From Malachius bipustulatus (Eukaryota; Arthropoda; Insecta; Coleoptera; Melyridae), in assembly GCA_910589415.1 (NCBI GenBank), contig OU342635.1:5332001-5396000 (forward strand): a DNA stretch of 64,000 nucleotides, given 5' to 3'. How positions within the stretch are numbered: the stretch's first letter is position 1; the number at the start of each line of letters is the position of its first letter. Made by a program: the position numbers and the translations under genes. The notes under the pieces were generated by a model. The model was not told the DNA's origin. It ran no database searches and worked only from the letters and a program-made list of their open reading frames with translations. Below are positions 1 through 9,488 of this stretch, piece by piece.

Positions 1-1225
1 AATCTCATCTAAATTAATTGCTCGGAAGACAGCCAAATTGCGCATTCAAAGCTAGCGCCTGAAAAAAAAAAAAAAATCATATCTCCGCCCCTGGAATTTG
101 TGCCACTATTATTAATCGACAGAAAGAAACAAAGACTAATTTGTAATAATTCGAGATTCATTGCCAATTAAATTCATGAAAGAGGTTTAAAATCCCACTG
201 AAGTGATTGTGGAAGTTCGCGAGGACGTGGCAACACTGCACGGGAATATGTACTCTCGGCGCTAGTGCTGGCGCTAGGGCCCATGGCCCGTGGCGTACAT
301 TAGTTCTTCCTTAGATCAGGTAAGCTCTCAGGATAAACAATGTTCAGCAACACAGTCACAGAGTAGACAGTTTCTAAAGTAGACTAATTCGAAGTTGCAA
401 AATGGTCCAGTGCATTTAGAAATATTTTATAAGGGTCTATTTTATAAGAAAAGGTCTTCGATGGAGACCTTAACGCTAAATTGCCCCGTCCCCCGTCATC
501 TTGGATTCTGTTTTTTTCTTTTCAACCGCTCATTCGCGCTCTAAGCATCCTGCAGCAATCGTTCTGAAGTCGTTGGACTCGTCAGGATTTACTCTTCAAT
601 GTAGTTTACTTACATCAAGTAAAACTCCCCAAATGTACTGGTAAAAAGTTATTAGCATCCAAACTTAAAAGTTTTACAGTTTACTAAGTTAAGCTAGACT
701 CAATTTTAAGTATTAAAAACAAATTGTTTCGATTGGTTGTTTCCTCGCCCGCAAATCCACGCTCGAAAATGCACTGTTTATTTCCGTGCTACATTTGAAG
801 CCTTATTTAGTAGGTACTCGCGCGTCGACCTTTGGCGCGTTCGCGGTTCGCGCTGCATTTCTCGCCTTTGTAACTAATACTAACGGAAATTAAATAAGAT
901 CAACGACATTATTCGTTAGATCTATGCCAAAAAGACGCGTTTTACTTTAATTTTAAGGTATTAAAATTTTTGGGTCAACTCCTAATAAATGCATTTTGGA
1001 CTACAAGGCTTTCCTCTCTCAGGTTCGTACTATGAGAAGCTCATGATTCGTGCAAAATCATCGGTGCAAAATTAACATAAACCTATGAGGCCTACTATAA
1101 ATAGCTGGCCAACTGTGAAATAAAAGCGCCTTATGATTGAAATATTTTTATTTGTTCTCAACTTTTCTTCATGAAGGCATTTTTGTTCGTATTTTAAAAT
1201 TGTTTCCTTAAAATGACGTACATAT
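1..1225. other. Gene-poor left flank
   Basis: I see no supportable coding exon here. Around 780-870 there is a CpG-containing, more GC-rich patch within AT-rich DNA, which could be a promoter-like segment, but no TATA box or first exon could be tied to it. The 3' untranslated region of the minus-strand gene ending at 1226 must lie in the right part of this stretch. Confidence 0.4.
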
Positions 1226-2866
1226 TTATGGTGAAAGGAATGTTGTAATTTGTGATGCATCAATCTTTCCTGTAAACCGTTCATTGTCCACGGACTTTAA
1301 CATATTTTCTATTGATTTTAGTCTCCCGATTTCTGCTTGTATCTTCTCAACTTGCTCTTTTTTCCAAGCACTGAGGAAATCAATCGCCTTTTCTCTCGAA
1401 ACAGTATCTGAAAATATCCGTATAATAGCTTACAATTCATGGGATCCATCCAGAAACATCATAATAATGAAATAATGTCGACAAAAACATAAAATGCGTC
1501 CTATGGTATTAGTTTTACCTAAATTTTCAAGTTCGCTGACACCAGCCGCTTCTTTAATATTCTCAAGCTCTCGTTGCAATTCTTCTTCAGTCATTGAAGG
1601 AACGCGATAGACAGATATTGGCTCTGGACATAATTTAATCATCTCGGAGTAATTTACTGAGAAAGGCACTTTCTTTTCTACAGTTTCAGAGCATGCTTTG
1701 TCACATTTGTCACATTTTTGGCCACATTCAGATACAGTTTCCAGATAACTGCTCATATCTGCATATTGTTCCATGACATTTTTTTCCATCACGTCTATGA
1801 GATACTCAATATCGCTGGAAGAACGTTCTCCGTATCGGTTGTGGATAGCTTTCAAGAAATTCAAAGTCCACTGAATTTGCGCTACACCTACAAAATTAAT
1901 TTCAGTTTAGCTTTTTGTTCGTCGTAGACGGTAATAGTTTACTCCCCCAACACTGGGAATCGGCGTCAGATACTTGACCCGGTATTTAGTGAAGCTTAGA
2001 ACAATAATTAATGAGACTTAAAACCTCGTTGTCGGGAATCGTCAGATATTCCCGCGAGCGAGGTAGCAAGAGCCGTCTTTGTTACGCGCTTATTTAAGCT
2101 GTAGCCCAAATCTTTTTTTTTTTGAAGTACCTTCCTATAACTTTACCAAAATTTTTATAATTCTGGGAGCCTACCTAGTTTATTCTCAGTCTCCGGATTG
2201 AGTAATTCCCAAATAACTGCGATACTGTGATCCAGTTGAACATAGAAAGGGACTCTTCTGGCAACCACATTCCTAACGGGAACCCCCTTGGTGTCCGGTA
2301 CTCTAAAAGTGTAAAGAATGGGTCTGTATTTCTCGTTTGTTGGCTTTATTTCAGGGAGGCACGGCAGATACGCAGCATCCTGGTTGGGGTCGCCATCTAA
2401 CACCAAGTAACTTCGTACGTGTACTTTTTGTATTTTTCTAAAATTATAACATGAGTTAAGAAAGTATTTTGAGTTAGGTAGGTATCTACAACTATGACAT
2501 ACTCATGTTGAGGAGGTGCAGCAGTATTTGGCGGCTCTAAAGGTGTGTCTTCCTAAAATGTATAGACTTTTTTTGTTTTTAACTATCTATAAAAATAATA
2601 AAGTCTCACTTTGGGAAGAGAAGATGTTTCTAGAGGTGTCGATTCTTCAGGAGGAGTAACGTCTTCCGGAGCAGCAGATTCTTCTGGAGGAGAAGATTCT
2701 TCTGGAGGAGTAGATTCTTCTGGAGGGGCAGATTCTTCGGGAGCAGGAGATTCTTCATCAACATCGGGGGAATTTGGCACTAAAACAAATCCTTAAATAA
2801 ATAAAATAATTAGACAAACTGACTTGAAAACTATTTCCATATACCATCGACGACTTCATCCTCCAT
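1226..2866 (-). CDS. Six-exon gene of unknown function, 351 aa, with Pro-Glu-Glu-Ser repeats
   Basis: The exons on the minus strand are 2866-2845, 2779-2610, 2552-2503, 2437-2175, 1887-1519 and 1407-1226. Every intron has GT and AG ends and all phases join without a stop, giving 351 residues. Residues 9-64 (exon 2) are acidic and carry about eight tandem PPEES-like pentapeptides. Exon 4 encodes a compact segment with the basic motif VVARRVPFY. Exon 5 has a cysteine cluster (CGQKCDKCDKAC). Exons 5-6 end in a charged, probably coiled-coil helix (TEEELQRELENIKEAAG onward). There is no signal peptide or membrane segment, so it is probably intracellular. I do not recognise the family. The gene is divergent from the plus-strand gene starting at 3169, with about 300 bp between the two start codons. 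The exon model is well supported by phase; the function is unknown. Confidence 0.72.
2630..2765 (-). repeat. Coding minisatellite, 15-bp units (PPEES)
   Basis: Imperfect 15-bp tandem units rich in ttcttctggagga on the plus strand encode P-P-E-E-S repeats on the minus strand within exon 2 of the 351-aa gene. The unit length is a multiple of three, so copy-number changes would keep the frame. Confidence 0.8.
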
Positions 2867-3168
2867 AATTTATATTATAAGTTACAAAAATTTTAGTCTA
2901 CCTGTACAAAAAATATTTAAAATCGTTTAAAAAGTGTCACAAAATAATATGTGTCATGTTATGAAATATTTTTTACTACAATGTGGAGTTTTATGTCAAA
3001 AATTAAATTCTGAGGGGAAGACAATTTTTCTAATAATAATAATAATAATAATATAACCAGTGATTGATGGCAAAGTGTCAGAATTGCAAAGACTTTTCGG
3101 AAGTGCAAAAGATCGTCTAGTTTGGATGTGCTTGGTAAAATTTTTGTTGTCTAAATTAAAACGTAAAA
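2867..3168. promoter_or_regulatory. Probable shared promoter of two divergent genes
   Basis: This stretch of about 300 bp separates the start codons of the minus-strand 351-aa gene and the plus-strand 247-aa gene. It must contain both 5' untranslated regions and, unless upstream non-coding exons exist, both core promoters. It includes a (TAA)n microsatellite at 3031-3052. I could not identify a TATA box with confidence. The promoter role is inferred from gene arrangement. Confidence 0.45.
3031..3052. repeat. (TAA)n microsatellite
   Basis: This is a run of about seven TAA/AAT units lying between two divergent genes. Confidence 0.85.
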
Positions 3169-5757
3169 ATGGCTGAAAAAGAAGTCTCTGCAGAACAATC
3201 TAAAAAGAAAAGCCCAAATCTCTCCAGATCATTTCTTAATACCACAAATCCAGAAATATTCCTCATAAAACCAAGAGCTGGATTATATCACTGCAGAAGA
3301 AAACTAGACTTTGGTGAAACAGTGGATACTACTCCATTAGAAGATAATCTGAAGCCCTTAGCACAAAGGTAAGCTCTTACCCAAAGTTGTTCTGTTGGGT
3401 ATAATTTTATCAATCTGGTTTTCTCCAATGTATAGGGGTAGGTAGAGGTAATCAGGATAAATTTTATATGTTAATCCAAATCGTCTGATCGTTTAGTCTT
3501 CAGGTGATGCTTTATTAAATAAGATATGCTGTCATCACTGATAACTGCGCATGGAGTACATGGTCCACATGAAGAAGATGAAATAGTGGGTTTGGCTTCA
3601 GCCAAATATTTTGAAACAATTTCATTTACATCTCGTGATTCAAAGCCATTTCTTGATGAAACATCGCTAAATGATATTCTCGATTGGTCTTTTGATCTTG
3701 AAGCACCAGCAGAATATGCGTTTCGTAAATTATTGTAAAAGCAGTTTTCTTTGAAAGTGTCTGCATGTTTACATGTTGTGTCATAACCGCAAGTAGAATA
3801 TTTAGAGTCAAGTCCTAAGTCGACTATATTAGTGTTAGTGGCAACGTTAGAAAATTTCACTCCTTTTATAACATTTTGCTTCATTTGAGCAGGGCAATCG
3901 ATGATGGGTCTTCTCGTCATGCAAGTTTTACATAAACCATAATCAGATTCCAAACATGTAGAAACTCCCCCGCTGGGGCTTGTAAAATTGGGAATACATG
4001 GGGGCATTTCCATAGTTGTGATTCCAGAATTGCATGGTAAATTTTTCTTTAAGAATTTTGGCTGCTGATTGTATGAATTGCATAAATCTGAAATAGACGG
4101 AGTATCCTGATGAATACATGGTGCATTTTTCTCTCTTGATAAACCTAATACCACTTGTCCACCATCGCATCCATATAAAGAACGACAAGCTGCTTCTTTC
4201 GTTAAGAAAGATGAATGCATAAGTTCAGGGTTTGTTAATCTGCAGCTTGTCTTAGTGCTGGGAAAATTTAATCCATTCATGATTTTTTGTCTCCTTAGTC
4301 TCAGTTCTGTCAGATGGGCTAGATGGAGGTTGATTGTTTGCTCCAATTTATACGATGAAGTAAAAAGTGGGTTCTTATTAGGATAAGAAGGTGAGTAATC
4401 TTGCAATAATTTTTTTTGGTCTTCAGTTTTCTTAAATCCTACTTTTTTATCACTTTTTGAATCAGAAGGCTTATTTTCATTTGTATCTGTGCAATTTTCG
4501 GAGTCTTCGGATGCACTATCTTCATAAATTCGGTTTTGTTTCTTGACTGTTTGTGTTGCAGAGGATGCAATTTTAGCCTCAGTCTGACATATTTTTGTTC
4601 CCCTCTTTGCACTTGAAAACAAATTGGGGCTAGTTTTGTTTGGTATGCGTGGTAGACTTATGTTGCTCTTTGGATAAGACACATTAAATGTTGTATTAGA
4701 ACGACCTTGTGGTAGTACTGGTAGTACTGGTAGTACAGTTGAATGGGAGTTTCCAGGTTGAAAACTGCTCATTAATGAGTAATCTGTCCCGTGGGATGTA
4801 TCTTCATTTTTTTCATAAGAAGTAGCAGATTGATTAAAATATGGCCCTTGAGCGCCTACAATTGGAGGGATTATAACTGTTCGTATTGCTGTTTTTTTTC
4901 TTTTGCCACCAATTTTGCCACACAAGTCCATAACAATTTAGCAGCTTTTACAAAAATTTTGGAACTATTTATATTTCATTTTTAAGTTTATTTTTAATAA
5001 TAATAATATGAGAAATGAAGAAAATGAAGTGAACCATCAAAATTATGGCACATTGATAATGACACTACTGGATTCATAAATAAATATATGTCAGTGTAGT
5101 TTTTATCAATGAAATTTCAAATCTCAAATTTTTGCATTGATGTCAGATCAAAAAATTTGGGTGTGAAATTTAGTTTAGTCTACATTAAAAGACATTATAT
5201 TTTCTCTGTTAAGTTCGCTGATAATGGAAGGAAAACCATCCAGAGACTACAGAATCTACAATACTCTGAATGAGAGTAACTGGACGATGCCGTCAATGGA
5301 AACCTCTGAAGAGTCTCAAATCACCGTTGAAGTTCCAACGCCTCTTGAAGATTCCATCGAAATGCTCTGTGTTGCCATTTCGACGGTGATGATGCTAGCT
5401 GGTAATGCGAAAGATATCTCATCAGCGAACATGGAATGGACCAAGGCTTACTTCTCGACCCTAAAAGATGATTTCGGACACACTCCACCAAATATGCAAG
5501 GGATTCTGAACCATATCTCATATCTTGAATCGCAGGAAGAGGGAGCCGAGTTCAAAGGTAACGATGAACAAGATAGTAAAGCTAAGGATGAAGAAGATAC
5601 CACAGGTGGTGATGCCAGCCCCAGCAATGAAGAGCCAACTGGAGATGATGGAGAGAATGAGCCAAAAGAAGGTGGGGAAAATGAAACGGGGGGCCCTAAT
5701 AATACTGTCAGAACTTCTATTACTGTCAAAAGAAGAAGTCTTGAACCTGAATCTTAA
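3169..5757 (+). CDS. Two-exon gene of unknown function, 247 aa, hosting a nested gene
   Basis: Exon 1 is 3169-3368, ending in a strong AAG|GTAAGC donor. Exon 2 is 5214-5757, preceded by a pyrimidine-rich tract and AG. The phase-2 join makes one serine codon and keeps the frame, giving 247 residues. The N-terminal 30 residues are Lys/Ser-rich. The middle (about residues 100-160) looks globular, with a hydrophobic stretch (IEMLCVAISTVMMLAG) that is probably a buried helix. The C-terminal 70 residues are highly acidic and low-complexity (GNDEQDSKAKDEEDT onward) before a basic tail. I do not recognise the protein. The ATG at 5224 could serve as an alternative start of a 177-aa form. The 1.85-kb intron carries the opposite-strand 486-aa gene. 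Confidence 0.6.
3471..4931 (-). CDS. Intronless gene of unknown function, 486 aa, nested in an intron
   Basis: A single uninterrupted minus-strand reading frame of 486 codons begins MDLCGKIGGKRKKTAI and ends at the TAA at 3471. The protein is Ser/Asn/Thr-rich with scattered cysteines, including CKTC and CGPCTPC pairs. Its N-terminus is basic, followed by a hydrophobic TVIIPPIV stretch. There is a short LPVLPVLPQ repeat near residue 70 and a likely helix (HLAHLTELRLRRQK) near residue 205. There is no signal peptide or transmembrane helix. Length and absence of stops make it almost certainly coding, although I recognise no domain. It lies wholly inside the intron (3369-5213) of the plus-strand 247-aa gene. 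The N-terminal TVIIPP is reminiscent of the IIIP/ILIP motif of the genes at 7348 and 10784, but this is too short to prove kinship. Confidence 0.75.
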   Translation of the reverse strand: MDLCGKIGGKRKKTAIRTVIIPPIVGAQGPYFNQSATSYEKNEDTSHGTDYSLMSSFQPGNSHSTVLPVLPVLPQGRSNTTFNVSYPKSNISLPRIPNKTSPNLFSSAKRGTKICQTEAKIASSATQTVKKQNRIYEDSASEDSENCTDTNENKPSDSKSDKKVGFKKTEDQKKLLQDYSPSYPNKNPLFTSSYKLEQTINLHLAHLTELRLRRQKIMNGLNFPSTKTSCRLTNPELMHSSFLTKEAACRSLYGCDGGQVVLGLSREKNAPCIHQDTPSISDLCNSYNQQPKFLKKNLPCNSGITTMEMPPCIPNFTSPSGGVSTCLESDYGLCKTCMTRRPIIDCPAQMKQNVIKGVKFSNVATNTNIVDLGLDSKYSTCGYDTTCKHADTFKENCFYNNLRNAYSAGASRSKDQSRISFSDVSSRNGFESRDVNEIVSKYLAEAKPTISSSSCGPCTPCAVISDDSISYLIKHHLKTKRSDDLD

Positions 5758-5894
5758 TACACATTATGTGATATCTCAAAAACATTTCCCATCTTACATA
5801 TTGAAATTATTATTGTTAGTTTAATAATTATTATCAACATTTAACTATTATAAAATAATATTATCTTGGGAACAATTATTTTAAACAAGCCTAA

Positions 5895-6100
5895 AGGTAT
5901 GTTTCCACCAAAGGAACATTGAGGAACTTTTATGTTTCTGTTTCCTTTTTTCGAAAATGTTCTACAAAGTTTCTGAATGTTCCACTCGGTTTCTGTTCCA
6001 ATTTCTCCATTTCGAGCGGTAAACTTCAAAGGAAAATCAGCAAGACGAAACTTGTGGCTACATAAAAGTTCCTCAATGTTCCTTTGGTGGAAACATACCT
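5895..6100. mobile_element. 206-bp MITE with perfect 40-bp inverted repeats (Harbinger-like)
   Basis: The arms 5895-5934 and 6061-6100 are exact reverse complements and begin AGGTATGTTTCCACC. The element is flanked by the trinucleotide TAA on both sides (5892-5894 and 6101-6103). A TAA/TTA target duplication of three bases is characteristic of PIF/Harbinger transposons. No coding capacity is seen. The perfect arms suggest a fairly recent insertion. Confidence 0.8.
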
Positions 6101-6189
6101 TAATGTTGTATTTGTATATTTTGAGGGTGATCAAGTTACTGCGACCTAAAATATCTATATTCGCAGGCAGCTCACTTTGTCAATAAAGT

Positions 6190-7050
6190 TTACTTACTTC
6201 CCTCTACTGTGCTTCGCCTGGTGTGGAATCTCTTTAGTGAAGCACCCTCTCCAGGTCCGTTTCCTTGAGAAGCTTCGGGATTTTGAGAGGATCAAGGTCG
6301 GGTAAGTTCCCGGCCTCTAGCTGATGATGGCCCAGAACATTACTTCTTTTGAGTTCTAATGCATCGCAGTTGAGCAGTAGGTGACGTGGTGTCTCGTCTC
6401 GTTTCCCGCAAAATCTGCAGACGCCATTCTCTTCTATGCCTAACTTCCTCAGGTGTTCCTTGAGCTTACAATGTCTCGTTAGGAACCCCGTCAGTGTACT
6501 GAGACGTTCCTTGTTGAGGTTGAAGAGTATCTTCGACCCAGGCTTCGAACTGGAGCTTGCACGCTGCTCCTAGCGACATCTCCTCCACGATAGCATCTTC
6601 TACTAGAGTGGTTAGTTCCTCCGTGCTAAGTGTTTTCTCAGGATAGCCCTTGGGAAGCACGGCAGTCCTGATGCATTTGACAGCGCCTGCGTAGCTGGTG
6701 GATGTCCCAAGGTGAGCTGGCAGTGCCGGTGTAACTTCCCTTCGCTGTCATCTTCCTTTTTAGGTTCGGCCTTTGAGGGGGGGGGGGGGGGGGGGGGTGA
6801 TGGTTTTTGCACCCCTCTTTGCCGGCCATTCTTGGTTTCGGATTTCTCCTCGACCTTCCTTTCGATGGCTTTTTGCCTCGCTTCCTCAGGTGACATGCCC
6901 TGTGTAAGGTAGCGTTGGTACCATCTTACTTTGGCCCCACTTAGCCCTCTTCTTCTGGGGTCATCCATGCCCCCAGGTTGACCGAGAGGGGGGAGGGGTT
7001 GCTTGCCAGGTTTCTTGGGTCGCCTGGCTTCTTCACTTTTGGTGTCAATA
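6190..7050 (-). mobile_element. Internally deleted RNase H-bearing non-LTR retrotransposon
   Basis: Reading on the minus strand, the 5' part (6968 to about 6490) encodes the start of an ORF1-like protein (MDDPRRRGLSGAKVRWYQ, then RKAIERK-type basic sequence, a poly-proline run and AVLPKGYPEKTLS in another frame). Near 6480 it joins directly to the C-terminal tail of ORF2: LTGFLTRHCKLKEHLRKLG, then a CCHC-type knuckle (CRFCGKRDETPRHLLLNC), ending at a TAA at 6234-6236. The whole endonuclease, reverse transcriptase and most of RNase H are missing. The tail type is that of the I/R1/LOA group of LINEs. Frame breaks show it is dead. The exact 5' and 3' ends were not resolved. Confidence 0.75.
6777..6797. 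repeat. 21-bp G homopolymer
   Basis: This is an uninterrupted run of 21 G within the LINE ORF1 fragment, encoding poly-proline on the minus strand. Its length may be unreliable in the assembly. Confidence 0.9.
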
Positions 7051-7347
7051 TGTACCGTATGAAAATGGAATTATATTAAAAAATTGTTACAATTATCCAA
7101 AAGCAATTCAAATTAATTCAAGCCGAACAGACAATAATAATAATTATTAATTGAAGTTCTACTTTACTTTAAATTAATTCTGCTATTTTTTCTGTTTCTC
7201 ACAGAAAAATGTAGGCATGGAAACCTTAAATCTTTCAGTCCCTTCCAATTTCAAAATGTCATCGGTACCATAAAAAATTTTCAGTGACAAAATTAAACAA
7301 CATCCAGATTTGTGTTTTCATTAGACCCCTCTCCAAAATTAACAGTT

Positions 7348-8970
7348 ATGGGAAGCTGTTCAGGACCAGCAAAAACAATATTAATACCACACGGCACCTT
7401 CAAGCCCGAAGAAGACATTATTATTGAAATCCCCAAAAGCCAACGTAATAACCAGTCTCTGGTTGTCAGTAGTGTTCTACGAAATAACAGTAATGGTCCA
7501 CAGACTGGAATAGCTACAAGCTTATCATCATCAATAAATTATAACGAATCCGCCGCTACAGATTTAGATAGTTCTACAATCGATTGGGACGATTTTACAG
7601 GAAATTACACATGTCCAAATGTATCAGGGTTGGAAAACAATCCGATTTTCAATTCATTTAATAATACTTGCCCAAAGAATCAGTCAGCATGTGCCCCAGC
7701 TATGCAGGAAATACCCTTCCACCGTTCAGGTGCTCAAGGTGTAACTGATGTCATCAATTATGTCAGACGAACGACGGGAGATGAAGACGTCACTCAACAT
7801 GAGGAGCAAATTGTGATATCCAATCAATATACAGAACCTGCGTCTCCTCCTCCCTCTGATATTATGAATATTTATAATTATGGTGTAAATAAATATGGTT
7901 CACCTATCGCATATCCAAAAGACGCTATTAGATTTGGCAATGTAAGAACGAGGAGAGAGTTTGATGTTGGAGGTTTTAACCCAATAATAGCTTCTAGTCC
8001 AACACGTCACGAATCTTATAATTTTAATGAATCTTCTACTTTTAATGAATCTTCCAATTTTGATGAGTCGTCTGACTTTGACACCTTCACTGATGATGAT
8101 GATGTTTTTAGAGGGTGCAGAGCTAATAAATCGAACTTAGAAAACTCCATTAAAACTAACGAGAGATCCAAATCGAGTCGATCTGGTCAACAGACCCAGG
8201 GTATGTCTGGTGCCACACTATCACCACCTCGAACACTAATAAATAGGAATAATCTTCCTGATATTCGGCACACATTTCCACCACCTGGCTATGTTAAAAA
8301 ACGTCGCACAGATCAAAGCGGTATTACATCACCCAAAAACCGCATGGAAAATCTAATATGTTTAAGTAACTGCAAAAACCAATGTTGTGAAGACTGCGAA
8401 TGTCTCACGCAATTCCAACCAGAGAAAAGCTTTCGGCGGTCGAAGAATGTACCGAACAGAAACCATTCTTTGCTAGAAAACAGTCGACAAGCAAGAATGG
8501 CAAATTTTCTCCCTATAACGTCGAGTACACCCCAGAGTCCAACGCAACAAGATCCCTATAATATTGATGGTAGAAATTTAAACCCCTATGGCGAAATATG
8601 TTCTAATGAATGTGAGCAGGCGTGTTGTAATGAATGTGGATGCCCAAAGCTATTTGAATCAACAAGTCCCAGGTCAAGCAGGACTGGTACAGCGAAAAGG
8701 ACGGCTGCAAGAGAGAATAATAGACTAGCAAACAGTTTTTTACGAGGAAATTCACCCTGTAGTAGTGGAGCTAATTCAAGACGTCCTTCACCAAATCAAG
8801 CACTTACAAGGAGCTTTTTACAAGGAAATTCTCCCTATACTGGAGCTAGCTCAAACCGTCCCTCACCATCTCAAGTTTCCGAAGCTTCAAAACTATATTC
8901 TCCAGAAGACTACCAAGTATGCCGAAGTGCTTGTGATCGACAATGCTGTGACGAGTGTGAATGTCCTTAA
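7348..8970 (+). CDS. Unknown 540-aa protein with IPxG/IEIPK N-terminus and three Cys-rich repeats
   Basis: The open frame runs from about 7312, but the first good ATG is at 7348. Just upstream is a splice-acceptor-like TTTTCATTAG (ending at 7324), so a 5' non-coding exon is possible. The N-terminus is MGSCSGPAKTILIPHG followed by KPEEDIIIEIPK, a signature shared with the gene at 10784. The body is Asn/Ser-rich with a short NESS/DESS repeat near residue 240. Three copies of C-x3-C-x3-CC-x2-C-x-C occur at about residues 338-351, 415-428 and 528-539, the last ending the protein. Two RSFLxGNSP repeats precede the third. There is no signal peptide, so the cysteines are more likely metal-binding or cross-linking in a cell structure than secreted disulfides. 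I do not recognise the family. It is convergent with the gene ending at 9489. Confidence 0.75.
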   Translation: MGSCSGPAKTILIPHGTFKPEEDIIIEIPKSQRNNQSLVVSSVLRNNSNGPQTGIATSLSSSINYNESAATDLDSSTIDWDDFTGNYTCPNVSGLENNPIFNSFNNTCPKNQSACAPAMQEIPFHRSGAQGVTDVINYVRRTTGDEDVTQHEEQIVISNQYTEPASPPPSDIMNIYNYGVNKYGSPIAYPKDAIRFGNVRTRREFDVGGFNPIIASSPTRHESYNFNESSTFNESSNFDESSDFDTFTDDDDVFRGCRANKSNLENSIKTNERSKSSRSGQQTQGMSGATLSPPRTLINRNNLPDIRHTFPPPGYVKKRRTDQSGITSPKNRMENLICLSNCKNQCCEDCECLTQFQPEKSFRRSKNVPNRNHSLLENSRQARMANFLPITSSTPQSPTQQDPYNIDGRNLNPYGEICSNECEQACCNECGCPKLFESTSPRSSRTGTAKRTAARENNRLANSFLRGNSPCSSGANSRRPSPNQALTRSFLQGNSPYTGASSNRPSPSQVSEASKLYSPEDYQVCRSACDRQCCDECECP

Positions 8971-9450
8971 TCCTTTAAAATAATTAACTAACTGTGAGAA
9001 GGCCTTCATGTCTCCTTTATTTTCACCATTCCCTTTAACCCATATGAGTTTTATTTTACCTTAGTGTTGGTAACTTTTAGCAGGGCTAGTTTGTTCTGGA
9101 TTTCTGAGCACTTGCAGCACTCTGTTTGATTTGTATAAATTCTTATGTTTGGGAAAGTTGGTATGGCTTCCTAGTGTGCGTGTTGTTTATGAAAGTCATC
9201 CTTTTACTATATCAATACACGCACCCAGGGTGGACATGATAATAATTATTGTAGTCAATGGATCGTTCTATCTGCAGACTATGCCATGCAGACCAGATAC
9301 TTGCTGCAGGAATTATAGGCGCTTCTAGATCAAGATTGAAATTATTGGTTGTCAGTTCGTTACAATACAGATATCCACTAGATTACAAAGTTTTATAAAT
9401 ATAAGGGTACGGGATGAATTAATAATAACATTGCATGGTACCTTTCAACT

Positions 9451-9456
9451 TTTATT
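9451..9456 (-). terminator. Polyadenylation signal AATAAA
   Basis: A canonical hexamer lies 33-38 bases downstream of the stop codon of the 254-aa gene. Confidence 0.6.
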
Positions 9457-9488
9457 ACTTGCCTAAAATAAATATTACATTTTGGCTT

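Noticed and set aside
2611..2796. Ser-Gly-Gly repeat frame on the plus strand
   Set aside because: It is the antisense shadow of the PPEES repeat exon of the minus-strand gene, whose splice phases are all consistent.
5448..5729. Ser/Pro-rich minus-strand frame
   Set aside because: It is antisense to the acidic exon of the 247-aa gene; its composition mirrors that exon.
5525..5824. 99-codon plus-strand frame in another phase
   Set aside because: It overlaps exon 2 of the 247-aa gene out of frame and has no start context or splice support.
8765..8983. 72-codon plus-strand frame
   Set aside because: It is an out-of-frame shadow of the C-terminal Cys-rich region of the 540-aa gene.
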